Assembly: GCA_900769285.1 (NCBI GenBank)
Contig: CAAGGB010000190.1
Span: 1-16,202, forward strand
Origin: Victivallales bacterium
GTDB lineage: Bacteria > Verrucomicrobiota > Lentisphaeria > Oligosphaerales > Oligosphaeraceae
Direction of reading: 5' to 3'
Length of the DNA: 16,202 bases
How positions within the stretch are numbered: the first letter of the stretch is position 1; every line of letters begins with the position of its first letter. Below are positions 8,102 through 15,314 of this stretch, piece after piece. The notes beneath the pieces are model-generated. The model made no database searches. It was not told the origin of the DNA and saw only the letters and a program-made list of their open reading frames with translations. The translations under genes and the position numbers were made by a program.

Positions 8102-8704
8102 TCAGTGGAACTGGGTTCTCTTCTCGTCACCGATGGTGGTCTGCTCCATATGGCCGGGGTAGACGGCGGTGTCCTCGGGAAGCGTGTAGAGCTTGAGGCG
8201 GATGGAGTCGTGGATGTCCTGCTCGCAGCCGCCGGGGAAGTCGGTTCGGCCGTGAGTGCCCTTGAAGAGGGTGTCTCCGGTGAGGAGGACGCGCGACTCG
8301 GGGAAATGGAAGCAGACGGAGCCGGGGGTGTGTCCGGGGGTCGAGATGACGGTGTAGGGTGCGCCGTCGAGGGCGGGCGGCTCGTCGGAGAGCTCGGGGA
8401 GGTCCTCGGCGGCGGGTATCCAGGGGAGGATGGCGTTGGCGGGGCTCGCGTAGAGGGCGCGGTCGCCAGGATGGCACCAGACCGCGAGGCCATAGCGCGC
8501 GGCGACGTCGCTGACGCCGCGGATATGGTCGACGTGGGCGTGGGTGAGGAGGATGCCGACAGGCTTGAGATGCAGCTCGTCGATGGTGTCGATGACCTTC
8601 TGCGGCTCGTCGCCGGGGTCGACGACGAGCGCCTGGTCGCCGTGGACGACGAGATAGCAGTTGACCTGCAGGACGCCGACGGGGATGCGCTTGATGGTAA
8701 TCAT
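8102..8704 (-). CDS. MBL-fold metallo-hydrolase, glyoxalase II-like
   Basis: Encodes 200 aa of the metallo-beta-lactamase fold. The metal-binding residues are visible: THAHVDH at 54-60, H125 in TPGHTPGS, D144 in GDTLF and H185 in YPGHM. This is the short YcbL/glyoxalase-II-like class, including the GRTDFPGG segment at 152-159. Relatives hydrolyse S-lactoylglutathione or other thioesters; several short members have unknown substrates and lack the glutathione-binding C-terminal domain of true GloB, as here. It lies 12 nt after the glnS stop and before trpS, so it is probably co-transcribed with both. A link to tRNA charging is not established. Confidence 0.92.
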   Translation of the reverse strand: MITIKRIPVGVLQVNCYLVVHGDQALVVDPGDEPQKVIDTIDELHLKPVGILLTHAHVDHIRGVSDVAARYGLAVWCHPGDRALYASPANAILPWIPAAEDLPELSDEPPALDGAPYTVISTPGHTPGSVCFHFPESRVLLTGDTLFKGTHGRTDFPGGCEQDIHDSIRLKLYTLPEDTAVYPGHMEQTTIGDEKRTQFH

Positions 8705-8716
8705 GGCGTGTGTGCC

Positions 8717-10825
8717 TCAGCCGACGATGGCGCCGGGCGTGATGGGGCCGTCGGGGGTCAGCAGTCGGAGTTCCTTGCCGTGCTTGGCGGCGAGGAGCAT
8801 GCCGTTGGACTGGATGCCGCGGATGACGGCCGGCTTGAGGTTGGTGACCATGACGATGGTCTTGCCGATGAGCTGCTCGGGCGCATACCAGGCGGCGATG
8901 CCGGCGACGAGCTGCCGCGGCTGGCCGTCGCCGCAGTCGACGGACAGCTTGAGGATGCGGTCGGCGCCCTCGACGCGCTCCGCGGTGAGGATGGCGGCGG
9001 TCTTCAGTTGAAGCTGGGCGAAATCCGCGATGTCGATGAGGGCGACATTGGCGGGCGCGGGCTGGGGCTTGGCCTTGGGCTCCTCCTTCTTGGGCGCGGC
9101 GGGCTTGGCCTGGGCGTCCTCCTTCTTGGCGATTTTGGCCCAGGTGTCCTTGAGGGAGACGGTGAGGTTGAAGACGGGATGGTCGGGGCGATGGTCGTGG
9201 CGGTCGGTGCAGAAGTAGCCGATGCGCTCGAACTGGACGCGCGTCTCAGGCGCCAGCGAGGCAAGCGCGGGCTCGACCTTGCCGGTGAGGACGGTGAGGG
9301 AGTTGGGATTGAGGTTGTCGAGGAAGGAGCCGCCCTCGGGGACGTCGGAGGGGTCCTCGCAGGTGAAGAGCCGGTCGTAGAGGCGCACTTCGGCGTCGGC
9401 GGCGCTGGCGGCCTCGACCCACTGGATGGTTCCCTTGACCTTGCGGCCGTCGGGGGTGTTTCCGCCGCGGGTGGCGGGATCGTAGGAGCAGTGGAGCTCG
9501 GTGATGTGGCCGTCGGCGTCCTTGATGACCTCATCGCAGTGGATGATGTAGGCCCAGCGGAGGCGGACATCGGCGCCGGGGGCGAGGCGGTAGTACTTGG
9601 GCGGCGGGACTTCGCGGAAGTCGTCGGCGTCGATGTAGAGAACCTTGGAGAAGGGGAGCTGGCGGGTGCCGGCGGCGGGGTCCTCGGGGTTGTTGACGGC
9701 GTCGAGGTATTCGGTCTGTCCGTCGGGATAGTTGGTGATGACGACCTTGAGGGGATGGAGGACGGCCATGTGGCGGGGCGCGGTGGCGTTGAGCTCGTCG
9801 CGGATGGCGTTCTCCAGCAGCGCGATGTCGGTGATGGCGTTGAATTTGGTGACGCCGATCTTGCGCATGAAGGCGCGGATGGCGGTGGGTGTGTAGCCGC
9901 GGCGCCGGAACGCGGCGATGGTGGGCATGCGCGGGTCGTCCCAGCCGGAGACGTGGTGGTCCTCGACGAGCTGGCGGAGGAGGCGCTTGGACATGACGGT
10001 GTAGGTCAGGTTCAGGCGCGAGAATTCAATCTGTCGGGGACGATGGACGGGGAGCTGTTCGAGGAACCAGTCGTAGAGGGGACGGTGGATTTCGAATTCG
10101 AGGGTGCAGAGGGAGTGGGTGATGCCCTCGATGGAGTCCTCGAGGCCGTGCGCCCAGTCGTACATGGGGTAGATGCACCAGGCGTCACCGGTGCGGTGAT
10201 GGCTGGCGTGGAGGATGCGGTACATGACGGGGTCGCGGAAGTTGATGTTGGGGTGCGCCATGTCGATTTTGGCGCGGAGCACCTTGGCGCCGTCGGGGAA
10301 TTCGCCGTTCTTCATGCGCACGAAGAGGTCGAGGTTCTCCTCGACGGAGCGGTCGCGGAAGGGGCTGTTGCGTCCGGGCTCGTAGGTGGTTCCGCGAGAG
10401 TCGCGGATTTCGTCGGCGGTCTGGTCGTCGACGTAGGCGAGTCCCTTGCGGATGAGCTCGAGGGCGAACTCGTACATCTGCGGGAAGTAGTCGGAGGCGT
10501 AGCGGACCTCGCCGTCCCAGTCGTAGCCGAGCCAGTGGACGTCCTCCTTGATGGCCTCGACGAAGGAGGTGTTCTCCTTGACGGGGTTGGTGTCGTCCAT
10601 GCGGAGCGTGGTCTTGCCGCCGAATTCCTCGGCGATGCCGAAGTCGATGCAGAGCGCCTTGGCGTGTCCGATGTGGAGGCATCCGTTGGGCTCTGGGGGG
10701 AAGCGTGTCCGGATGTCGCCGCGCTGGTACTTGCCGCTGCGGAGGTCTTCGGTGACAATGTCACGGATAAAGTCGCTGGCGGCGTTCGCCGCCGTATCGG
10801 GGGCGTTGGCTTGAGGTTCTGACAT
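8717..10825 (-). CDS. glnS: Glutaminyl-tRNA synthetase with C-terminal tRNA-binding (EMAPII/MetRS-C) domain
   Basis: Encodes 702 aa, against about 555 for E. coli GlnRS. Residues 1-560 are a full GlnRS: RFPPEPNGCLHIGHAKA with HIGH at 51-54, VMSKR (KMSKS loop) at 277-281, and the usual end FNLTVSLKDTWAKI. A Lys/Pro/Ala/Glu linker of about 30 residues follows (564-592). The last 110 residues match the OB-fold tRNA-binding domain of MetRS C-termini, EMAPII and Arc1p: DFAQLQLKTAAI, VEGADRILKLSVDCGDG, NLKPAVIRGIQSNGM. This module binds tRNA nonspecifically and raises charging efficiency in MetRS. The better-known bacterial GlnRS extension is YqeY-like, so this fusion is unusual. ATG 10825 is set by AAGGA at 10835-10839, 9 nt upstream. 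It is first in the operon with MBL and trpS. Confidence 0.96.
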   Translation of the reverse strand: MSEPQANAPDTAANAASDFIRDIVTEDLRSGKYQRGDIRTRFPPEPNGCLHIGHAKALCIDFGIAEEFGGKTTLRMDDTNPVKENTSFVEAIKEDVHWLGYDWDGEVRYASDYFPQMYEFALELIRKGLAYVDDQTADEIRDSRGTTYEPGRNSPFRDRSVEENLDLFVRMKNGEFPDGAKVLRAKIDMAHPNINFRDPVMYRILHASHHRTGDAWCIYPMYDWAHGLEDSIEGITHSLCTLEFEIHRPLYDWFLEQLPVHRPRQIEFSRLNLTYTVMSKRLLRQLVEDHHVSGWDDPRMPTIAAFRRRGYTPTAIRAFMRKIGVTKFNAITDIALLENAIRDELNATAPRHMAVLHPLKVVITNYPDGQTEYLDAVNNPEDPAAGTRQLPFSKVLYIDADDFREVPPPKYYRLAPGADVRLRWAYIIHCDEVIKDADGHITELHCSYDPATRGGNTPDGRKVKGTIQWVEAASAADAEVRLYDRLFTCEDPSDVPEGGSFLDNLNPNSLTVLTGKVEPALASLAPETRVQFERIGYFCTDRHDHRPDHPVFNLTVSLKDTWAKIAKKEDAQAKPAAPKKEEPKAKPQPAPANVALIDIADFAQLQLKTAAILTAERVEGADRILKLSVDCGDGQPRQLVAGIAAWYAPEQLIGKTIVMVTNLKPAVIRGIQSNGMLLAAKHGKELRLLTPDGPITPGAIVG

Positions 10826-10834
10826 CGGGGTCGT

Positions 10835-10839
10835 TCCTT
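10835..10839 (-). promoter_or_regulatory. Ribosome binding site of glnS
   Basis: AAGGA within AGAAGGAACG lies 9 nt before ATG 10825 and decides this start over the 40-codon upstream extension, whose sequence is Arg/Pro-rich and not GlnRS-like. Confidence 0.7.
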
Positions 10840-10914
10840 CTGAGAGTGACGGTTGACAAGGAGGTGGCCGTCCGCGGCCGTGGGACGGTGCGCGGGCCAC
10901 GCCGTGAAACTCGC

Positions 10915-10963
10915 TAATATAATACCGCCTTGGCAGTATTTCCATAAAGAAGCCATTATATTA
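10915..10963. promoter_or_regulatory. Divergent promoter region between glnS and the Lol genes with a 9-bp inverted repeat
   Basis: TAATATAAT (10915-10923) and ATTATATTA (10955-10963) are perfect inverted copies 31 bp apart, so each strand shows ATTATATTA facing outward. On the minus strand TATTAT (10924-10919) or TATATT (10921-10916) could be the glnS -10, but no good -35 is visible. On the plus strand TTGGCA (10930-10935) stands 18 bp before CATTAT (10954-10959) and 21 bp before TATATT. The AT-rich patch in a GC-rich genome supports promoter function; the exact boxes are uncertain. Confidence 0.5.
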
Positions 10964-11032
10964 AGGGGAGCCGTGGTGCGCTGTCCGTGGAGGAGAGCGC
11001 CGGTCAACGAGGGACACGAGGGTCTGTCTGTC

Positions 11033-12361
11033 ATGTCATCAGCATCAACGAGGAAGCGCATCCATTGGCCGCTGGAGCTGTTTCTGGCGTTTCGCTATCT
11101 GCGTCCGAAGCGGACGTTTGTGTCGTTCATCACGCTGCTGTCAGTCCTGGGGCCGGCGCTGGGCGTCGCGGTGCTGGTGATTGTGAACGCGGTGATGCTG
11201 GGCTTTCAGCGGAACATCAAGGAGAGCATCATGAGCTGGCAGGCCCATCTGCATGTGTATCCGCTGATGGCCGAGACGTTCGACGAAATGGAGTGCGCGC
11301 GCATCCAGGAGGTGCTGACGCGCCATGGGGTGACGGCGGCGCCGCTGATACAGGCGACGGCGCTCGTGCAGGTGAGCCAGTTCGGCGAGCAGTCGTGCGT
11401 ACCGAAGGTCGTGTATGGCATCGAGCCAGGACGCGAACGCGCGTTCACCAGCCTGGTGAACGCGAAATTCCAGGGACGCTTCGACCTGAAGGACAAGGAG
11501 GCCATCGTGGGCTGGCGCATGGCCGCCAACCTGGGACTCCGACTCGACAGCGAATTCCTCCTCCACTCGCCAGCCAGGCTGACGCGGAACATCCGCTTCG
11601 GCGAGGACGGCGAGCTGAACGTCGGTGAGCTCGACGAGGTGTATCTGCCCGAGCGCGTGCGCGTCGTCGGCATCTTCGACATGGGACTTTCCGACCTGGA
11701 CGACAACGTCATCTACCTGCACCAGGACCAGGCAGCCGAGCTGCAGGGATACGAATGGCGCTCCGCGACCTCCATACAGGGCAAGGTCGCCGACCCCATG
11801 CGGATGGACGCGCTGGTCGCCGAGCTGACCCAGGCGCTGGACAAGGCGCTGGTGCGGCCCGTGCGCATCGTGACGTGGCAGGAGCGGAACGCCAAGCTGT
11901 TCGAGACGCTGCGCGTCGAGCATCTGCTGCTGCTGTTCCTGATGACGTTCATCCTGGTGGTGGCGTCGTTCAGCATCGCGGCGACGCTGATCACGGTGGT
12001 CGTCAAGAAGACGCGCGAAATCGGCGTGCTGAAGGCAATGGGCGTGAGCAGCCTGTGCGTGGCCCGCATCTTCATCCTGGAGGGGCTCGTCATCGGCATC
12101 ATCGGCTCGGCCCTCGGGACAACCCTCGGGACGCTCGTGGTCGTCTACCGGACGCAGGTGGCGGCGTTCATCAGTTGGGTCGTGGGACACGAGGTGTTCC
12201 CCGCCGAACTGTACCATCTGTCGGAAATACCCGCCCAACTGACGTGGCAGGATCTGTCCTGCTTCAACGGGCTGGCGCTGGTCATCTGCATCCTGTCCGC
12301 GCTGGTGCCCGCCCTGTTCGCCGCGCTCATGACGCCCGCCAAATCGCTTCAGGAGAACTAA
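11033..12361 (+). CDS. Lipoprotein-releasing ABC transporter permease, LolC/LolE family
   Basis: Encodes 442 aa. The N-terminus LFLAFRYLRPKRTFVSFITLLSVLGPALGVAVLVIV (broken here by the first membrane helix at about 30-58) matches the LolC/E signature AxRYLRxRR...FxSxIxxxSxxGIxLGVxxLI. A periplasmic domain of roughly 240 residues follows, then three C-terminal helices, the FtsX/MacB-type arrangement, with TREIGVLKAMG as the cytoplasmic coupling segment. In the LolCDE complex it extracts mature lipoproteins from the inner membrane and hands them to LolA. Only one permease gene is next to the ATPase, so the complex may be a homodimer or have a distant partner. ATG 11033 is preferred because GAGGG (11018-11022) stands 10 nt upstream; the 60-codon open extension overlaps the glnS promoter region. 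Confidence 0.88.
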   Translation: MSSASTRKRIHWPLELFLAFRYLRPKRTFVSFITLLSVLGPALGVAVLVIVNAVMLGFQRNIKESIMSWQAHLHVYPLMAETFDEMECARIQEVLTRHGVTAAPLIQATALVQVSQFGEQSCVPKVVYGIEPGRERAFTSLVNAKFQGRFDLKDKEAIVGWRMAANLGLRLDSEFLLHSPARLTRNIRFGEDGELNVGELDEVYLPERVRVVGIFDMGLSDLDDNVIYLHQDQAAELQGYEWRSATSIQGKVADPMRMDALVAELTQALDKALVRPVRIVTWQERNAKLFETLRVEHLLLLFLMTFILVVASFSIAATLITVVVKKTREIGVLKAMGVSSLCVARIFILEGLVIGIIGSALGTTLGTLVVVYRTQVAAFISWVVGHEVFPAELYHLSEIPAQLTWQDLSCFNGLALVICILSALVPALFAALMTPAKSLQEN

Positions 12362-12365
12362 CACC

Positions 12366-13037
12366 ATGCAGCCTCAGCAGATGGTCTACGATGTGCGCGG
12401 CCTGTGCCGCAGCTTCACCCTCAATGGCGACACCATTCGCGTCCTGGACGACGTGACGTTCACCATCGACCAAGGCTCCTGGGTCGCACTCATCGGCCCC
12501 TCCGGCTGCGGCAAGACGACGCTCCTCCAACTGCTCGGCGGACTCGACCGACCCAACAGCGGACAGATTCTCGTCCACGGACAGGACATCACACGGCTGT
12601 CCAGCCGACGCCTCACCGCGCTGCGGCGCCGCAGCATCGGCTTCATCTTCCAGTCCTACCACCTCTTCCCCGAACTGACCGCCCTCGAGAACGTGGCCCT
12701 CCCCGCGCTGGGATGGCGCTGCGACCGCGAGGCCGTCTACCGCCGCGCTCAGGACTGGCTCGACCAGTTCGGACTCCACGAGCGACTCCATCACCTCCCG
12801 CAGGAGCTCTCCGGCGGCGAACAGCAGCGCGTCGCCATGGCCCGCGCTCTCATCAACGACCCCGACATCATCCTCGCCGACGAGCCCACCGGAAACCTCG
12901 ACCCCGCCGCCACCGCGCAAATCGTCGACATCATCGGACTCATCCGCGACAAACGAAACCCCACCATCGTCATGGTCACCCACGACATGCAGCTCGCCGC
13001 CAAGGCCGAACGAACCATCCCACTCAAAAAGCTCTGA
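12366..13037 (+). CDS. lolD: Lipoprotein-releasing ABC transporter ATPase, LolD-like
   Basis: Encodes 223 aa, the usual LolD length. The motifs are complete: Walker A GPSGCGKTT at 44-52, Q-loop FIFQSYHLFPELTALENV, ABC signature LSGGEQQR at 148-155, Walker B ILADEPTGNLD with D172/E173, and H-loop H206 in THD. The FQSYHLFPELTALENVALP segment is typical of the LolD/MacB subfamily. The protein would sit on the cytoplasmic side and power the permease encoded 4 nt upstream; the tight spacing shows one operon. MacB/FtsE-like ATPases are close relatives, so the exact role rests on the LolC/E-type neighbour. Confidence 0.92.
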   Translation: MQPQQMVYDVRGLCRSFTLNGDTIRVLDDVTFTIDQGSWVALIGPSGCGKTTLLQLLGGLDRPNSGQILVHGQDITRLSSRRLTALRRRSIGFIFQSYHLFPELTALENVALPALGWRCDREAVYRRAQDWLDQFGLHERLHHLPQELSGGEQQRVAMARALINDPDIILADEPTGNLDPAATAQIVDIIGLIRDKRNPTIVMVTHDMQLAAKAERTIPLKKL

Positions 13038-13058
13038 GACACATCGCCCGACGGCGAG

Positions 13059-13083
13059 GGGGCGTCGGCGGGACAAACGCCCC
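13059..13083 (+). terminator. Possible terminator hairpin after lolD
   Basis: GGGGCGT (13059-13065) and ACGCCCC (13077-13083) form a perfect 7-bp stem with an 11-nt loop, 22 nt after the lolD stop. The downstream tract TTCGCGGCTTTATT is only weakly T-rich, so function is uncertain; it may simply belong to the hairpin-rich repeat region that follows. Confidence 0.3.
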
Positions 13084-13146
13084 TTCGCGGCTTTATTGCC
13101 GCCTCGCTTCGCTCGGCGGAATTCGGTCGCGCCGCTGACGCGGCGC
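13079..13146. repeat. 68-bp dispersed repeat, copy A (partner at 15055-15122)
   Basis: Aligned without gaps to 15055-15122 with 62 of 68 bases identical; the inner 51 bp (13096-13146) has only two differences. It contains a weak CCGCC/GGCGG stem and the perfect hairpin GCGCCGC-TGAC-GCGGCGC (13129-13146). The two copies are in the same orientation, 1976 bp apart, and bracket ymdB-nrdR. Apparently noncoding. Confidence 0.9.
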
Positions 13147-13218
13147 AGGCGCGGGCTTCGCCCGCTTCGCGTACACGACGGCGAGGACGCCGTCGGTACC
13201 TCCCGCGCTTCCGCGCGG
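13129..13218. repeat. Array of four GC-rich hairpins in the lolD-nrdR intergenic region
   Basis: Four perfect stems follow one another: GCGCCGC/GCGGCGC (13129-13146), GCGGGC-TTC-GCCCGC (13151-13165), CGACGGCG-AGGA-CGCCGTCG (13176-13195) and CCGCGC-TTCC-GCGCGG (13203-13218). Loops are 3-4 nt, two of them TTC-type. No protein is supported here; positions 13038-13281 otherwise show no gene. This looks like a REP/BIME-like element or a very stable RNA 3' end. Confidence 0.75.
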
Positions 13219-13281
13219 AGAACTTCCAGCCCTATCGCTGGCGTCTTCGCCCATCGGCAGGGGGCGCTTTTTGTCGCTTGA

Positions 13282-13322
13282 GTCGAGTTAGTCGAGTTAG
13301 TCGAGTTAGTCGAGTTAGTCGA

Positions 13323-13325
<3 letters not shown>
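13282..13325. repeat. 9-bp tandem repeat GTCGAGTTA, four copies plus a partial fifth
   Basis: Units lie at 13282-13290, 13291-13299, 13300-13308 and 13309-13317, all identical, then GTCGATTA at 13318-13325. The TTA at the end is the complement of the nrdR TAA stop, so the array starts exactly at the end of that gene. Confidence 0.95.
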
Positions 13326-13802
<477 letters not shown>

Positions 13803-13846
13803 GGTCGGTCGGGTGGTTGCTGTGTGTGTGGTGTGGGTGTGGATGC

Positions 13847-14632
13847 TTAGGGGAGGTCTCGGAGGACCCTCTCGATGCCGGTGGCGCGTCCGGTCTCGTC
13901 GTTGACGGTGACGACGGTTCCGCAGAGTCGGACGCCGTGTTCGCAGACGGTGAAGCGGGCGGGCATGCCGGTGGTGAAGCGATGTAGGACGGGTTCGATG
14001 TCCCGTCCGAGGATGGAGTCGCGGGCGCCGACCATACCGGCGTCGCACTGGAAGGCGGTTCCCTTGGGGAGGATCTGCTGGTCGGCGGTGGGGACGTGTG
14101 TGTGGGTTCCGATGACGGCGGAGACGCGGCCGGCGAGGTAGCGTCCCATGGCGATCTTCTCGCTGGTGGCCTCGGCGTGGAAGTCGACGAAAATGATGGG
14201 CGTCTTGCCGGCGAGCTGCTCGAGGATGGCGTCGGCGGCGGCGAAGGGGCAGTCGGAGGGGACGGCGATGAAGGTTCTGCCGATGAGCGAGATGACGGCG
14301 ACGGTCTTGCCGGAGGCGGTCTCGAAGAGTCCGTAGCCGTTGCCGGGCTGTTTGGGGGAGAAGTTGGCGGGTCGTAGGACGTAGGGGTAGTCGGCGATGT
14401 CCTTGACGAAGTCCTTCTGTCCCCAGATGTGGTCGCCGGAGGTGAAGACGTCGACACCGGCGTCGTCGAGCTCGTTGAGGCACTGTTTGGTGAAGCCGTC
14501 GCCGCCGGCCATGTTCTCGCCGTTGGCGATGCAGAAGTCGCAGCCGTATTCGCGGATGAGGGACGGGACGAGCTGTCTGACGGCATTGCGTCCGGACTTG
14601 CCGACGATGTCGCCGATGAAGAGAATGCGCAT
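13847..14632 (-). CDS. ymdB: YmdB-family metallophosphoesterase (TIGR00282)
   Basis: Encodes 261 aa. The family's metal-binding residues are visible: D8 in MRILFIGDIVGKSGR, ANGENMAGG with E39/N40, SGDHIWG with D67/H68, VDFHAEATSEK with H151, and GTHTHVPTAD with H176/H178. Bacillus YmdB is a cytosolic phosphodiesterase acting on 2',3'-cAMP and affecting biofilm and sporulation choices; the substrate here is unproven. ATG 14632 is set by GGAGGT (14643-14648) 10 nt upstream; the frame runs open much further (to 14908) but crosses the promoter and repeat sequence. A good promoter lies at 14684-14712. It heads a two-gene leftward operon with nrdR. Confidence 0.95.
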   Translation of the reverse strand: MRILFIGDIVGKSGRNAVRQLVPSLIREYGCDFCIANGENMAGGDGFTKQCLNELDDAGVDVFTSGDHIWGQKDFVKDIADYPYVLRPANFSPKQPGNGYGLFETASGKTVAVISLIGRTFIAVPSDCPFAAADAILEQLAGKTPIIFVDFHAEATSEKIAMGRYLAGRVSAVIGTHTHVPTADQQILPKGTAFQCDAGMVGARDSILGRDIEPVLHRFTTGMPARFTVCEHGVRLCGTVVTVNDETGRATGIERVLRDLP

Positions 14633-14642
14633 GATCTGAATG

Positions 14643-14648
14643 ACCTCC
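14643..14648 (-). promoter_or_regulatory. Shine-Dalgarno of ymdB
   Basis: GGAGGT on the minus strand, 10 nt before ATG 14632. It is the strongest ribosome binding site in the window and fixes the ymdB start against a 92-codon open extension. Confidence 0.8.
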
Positions 14649-14683
14649 CGGGATGTATGGTCTCTCTTTACAATTAAGCTAAT

Positions 14684-14712
14684 AATATACCAAATTTTGA
14701 GATGTTTTTCAA
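14684..14712 (-). promoter_or_regulatory. Sigma70-type promoter of ymdB-nrdR
   Basis: On the minus strand TTGAAA (14712-14707), 17 bp, then TATATT (14689-14684): each box differs from consensus at one position, with optimal spacing. It lies in an AT-rich patch within GC-rich DNA, about 50 nt upstream of the ATG. The -10 context GGTATATTATTAGC resembles GGTATTATATTAGC in front of glnS. Confidence 0.65.
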
Positions 14713-14770
14713 GTGCTGAGGAGTCGAATTCGGGGTGGCTGCGTGTTTTTTTGACGGTGGCGGTTGTTGC

Positions 14771-14805
14771 GGGGGCATCAGGGGGGGGCGGGGGCTGATG
14801 CCCCC
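14771..14805. repeat. G-rich inverted repeat (11-bp stem with all-G/C loop)
   Basis: GGGGGCATCAG (14771-14781) and CTGATGCCCCC (14795-14805) are perfectly complementary, with the loop GGGGGGGCGGGGG. The plus strand carries enough G-tracts for a G-quadruplex as an alternative fold. Its right arm runs into the first unit of the 107-bp repeat. Confidence 0.85.
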
Positions 14806-15068
14806 GGCTAATCAGGGGTCGCCGCTTCGCGGCTAGGGCCGCCCCTCCGGGGCTCCAATCTTTTTTGTCTGCCTTCCGGGGGTTCGCGCCGCTGCCGCGG
14901 CGCTTCACCCCCGGCTAATCAGGGGTCGCCCCTTCGGGGCTAGGGCCGCCCCTCCGGGGCTCCAATCTTTTTTGTCTGCCTTCCGGGGGTTCGCGCCGCT
15001 GCCGCGGCGCTTCACCCCCGGCTAATCAGGGGGCGCCGCTTCGCGGCTAGGGTTGCCCCTCCGGGGCT
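14801..15068. repeat. 107-bp tandem repeat, two full copies and a half copy
   Basis: Units begin with CCCCCGGCTAATCAGG at 14801, 14908 and 15015, an exact 107-bp period. Units 1 and 2 differ at only two bases, which pair with each other in a small hairpin (GCCGC-TTC-GCGGC versus GCCCC-TTC-GGGGC). Unit 3 stops after about 54 bp and runs into the 68-bp dispersed repeat. Each full unit also holds GCCCC-TCC-GGGGC followed by a T6 tract, and a large nested stem CCGGGGGT...ACCCCCGG enclosing GCGCCGC-TGCC-GCGGCGC. The period is not a multiple of three and frames are broken, so it is noncoding. Together with flanks, 14713-15208 has no gene. Confidence 0.93.
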
Positions 15069-15122
15069 ATCTTGCCGCCTCGCTTCGCTTGGCGGAATTC
15101 GGTCGCGCCGATGACGCGGCGC
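15055..15122. repeat. 68-bp dispersed repeat, copy B
   Basis: Direct copy of 13079-13146 with six differences. Its first bases overlap the truncated third unit of the 107-bp repeat (GCCCCTCCGGGGCT), so the two repeat families are fused here. In the GCGCCG/CGGCGC hairpin, one pair present in copy A is lost by an A in place of C at 15111. Confidence 0.9.
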
Positions 15123-15208
15123 TTCACACCGACGGGGCTGTTGTGCGGAGACGTTGGGCAGTCGGAGGCAAAAAACGGGTGGATGGATGCGTTTTTGGAG
15201 GAGGGCTC

Positions 15209-15238
15209 TTGACTTCGTGTTGGCTTAACGATTATAGT
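15209..15238 (+). promoter_or_regulatory. Sigma70-type promoter of larB
   Basis: TTGACT (15209-15214), 18 bp, TATAGT (15233-15238); each box matches 5 of 6 consensus bases. A leader of about 70 nt would precede larB. It holds short complementary segments (CTCC/GGAG near 15272-15287), but I recognise no riboswitch. Confidence 0.6.
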
Positions 15239-15314
15239 AGTAGGCTTTCCCCGTAAGGTCGCTGTATGGGGCGCTCCTGCCGTTGGAGGCTAGGGGCGTC
15301 CGTCAGCATTTGGG

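Noticed and set aside
7958..10822. Open frame of 954 codons on the plus strand opposite glnS and the MBL gene
   Set aside because: Gly/Val/Asp-rich translation with no recognisable domain; it is the complement of well-identified genes.
14633..14908. 92-codon N-terminal extension of YmdB
   Set aside because: It crosses a good promoter and the Shine-Dalgarno at 14643-14648, and YmdB proteins start at the MRILFIGD segment.
14801..15068. CRISPR array
   Set aside because: The 107-bp units are contiguous without variable spacers and no cas gene is present.
15053..15256. Small plus-strand frame of 67 codons upstream of larB
   Set aside because: It lies in the dispersed repeat and runs through the larB promoter; no ribosome binding site or family match.
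15239..15314. Nickel-responsive riboswitch in the larB leader
   Set aside because: Only short complementary segments are seen; I could not match the conserved helices of the NiCo class.
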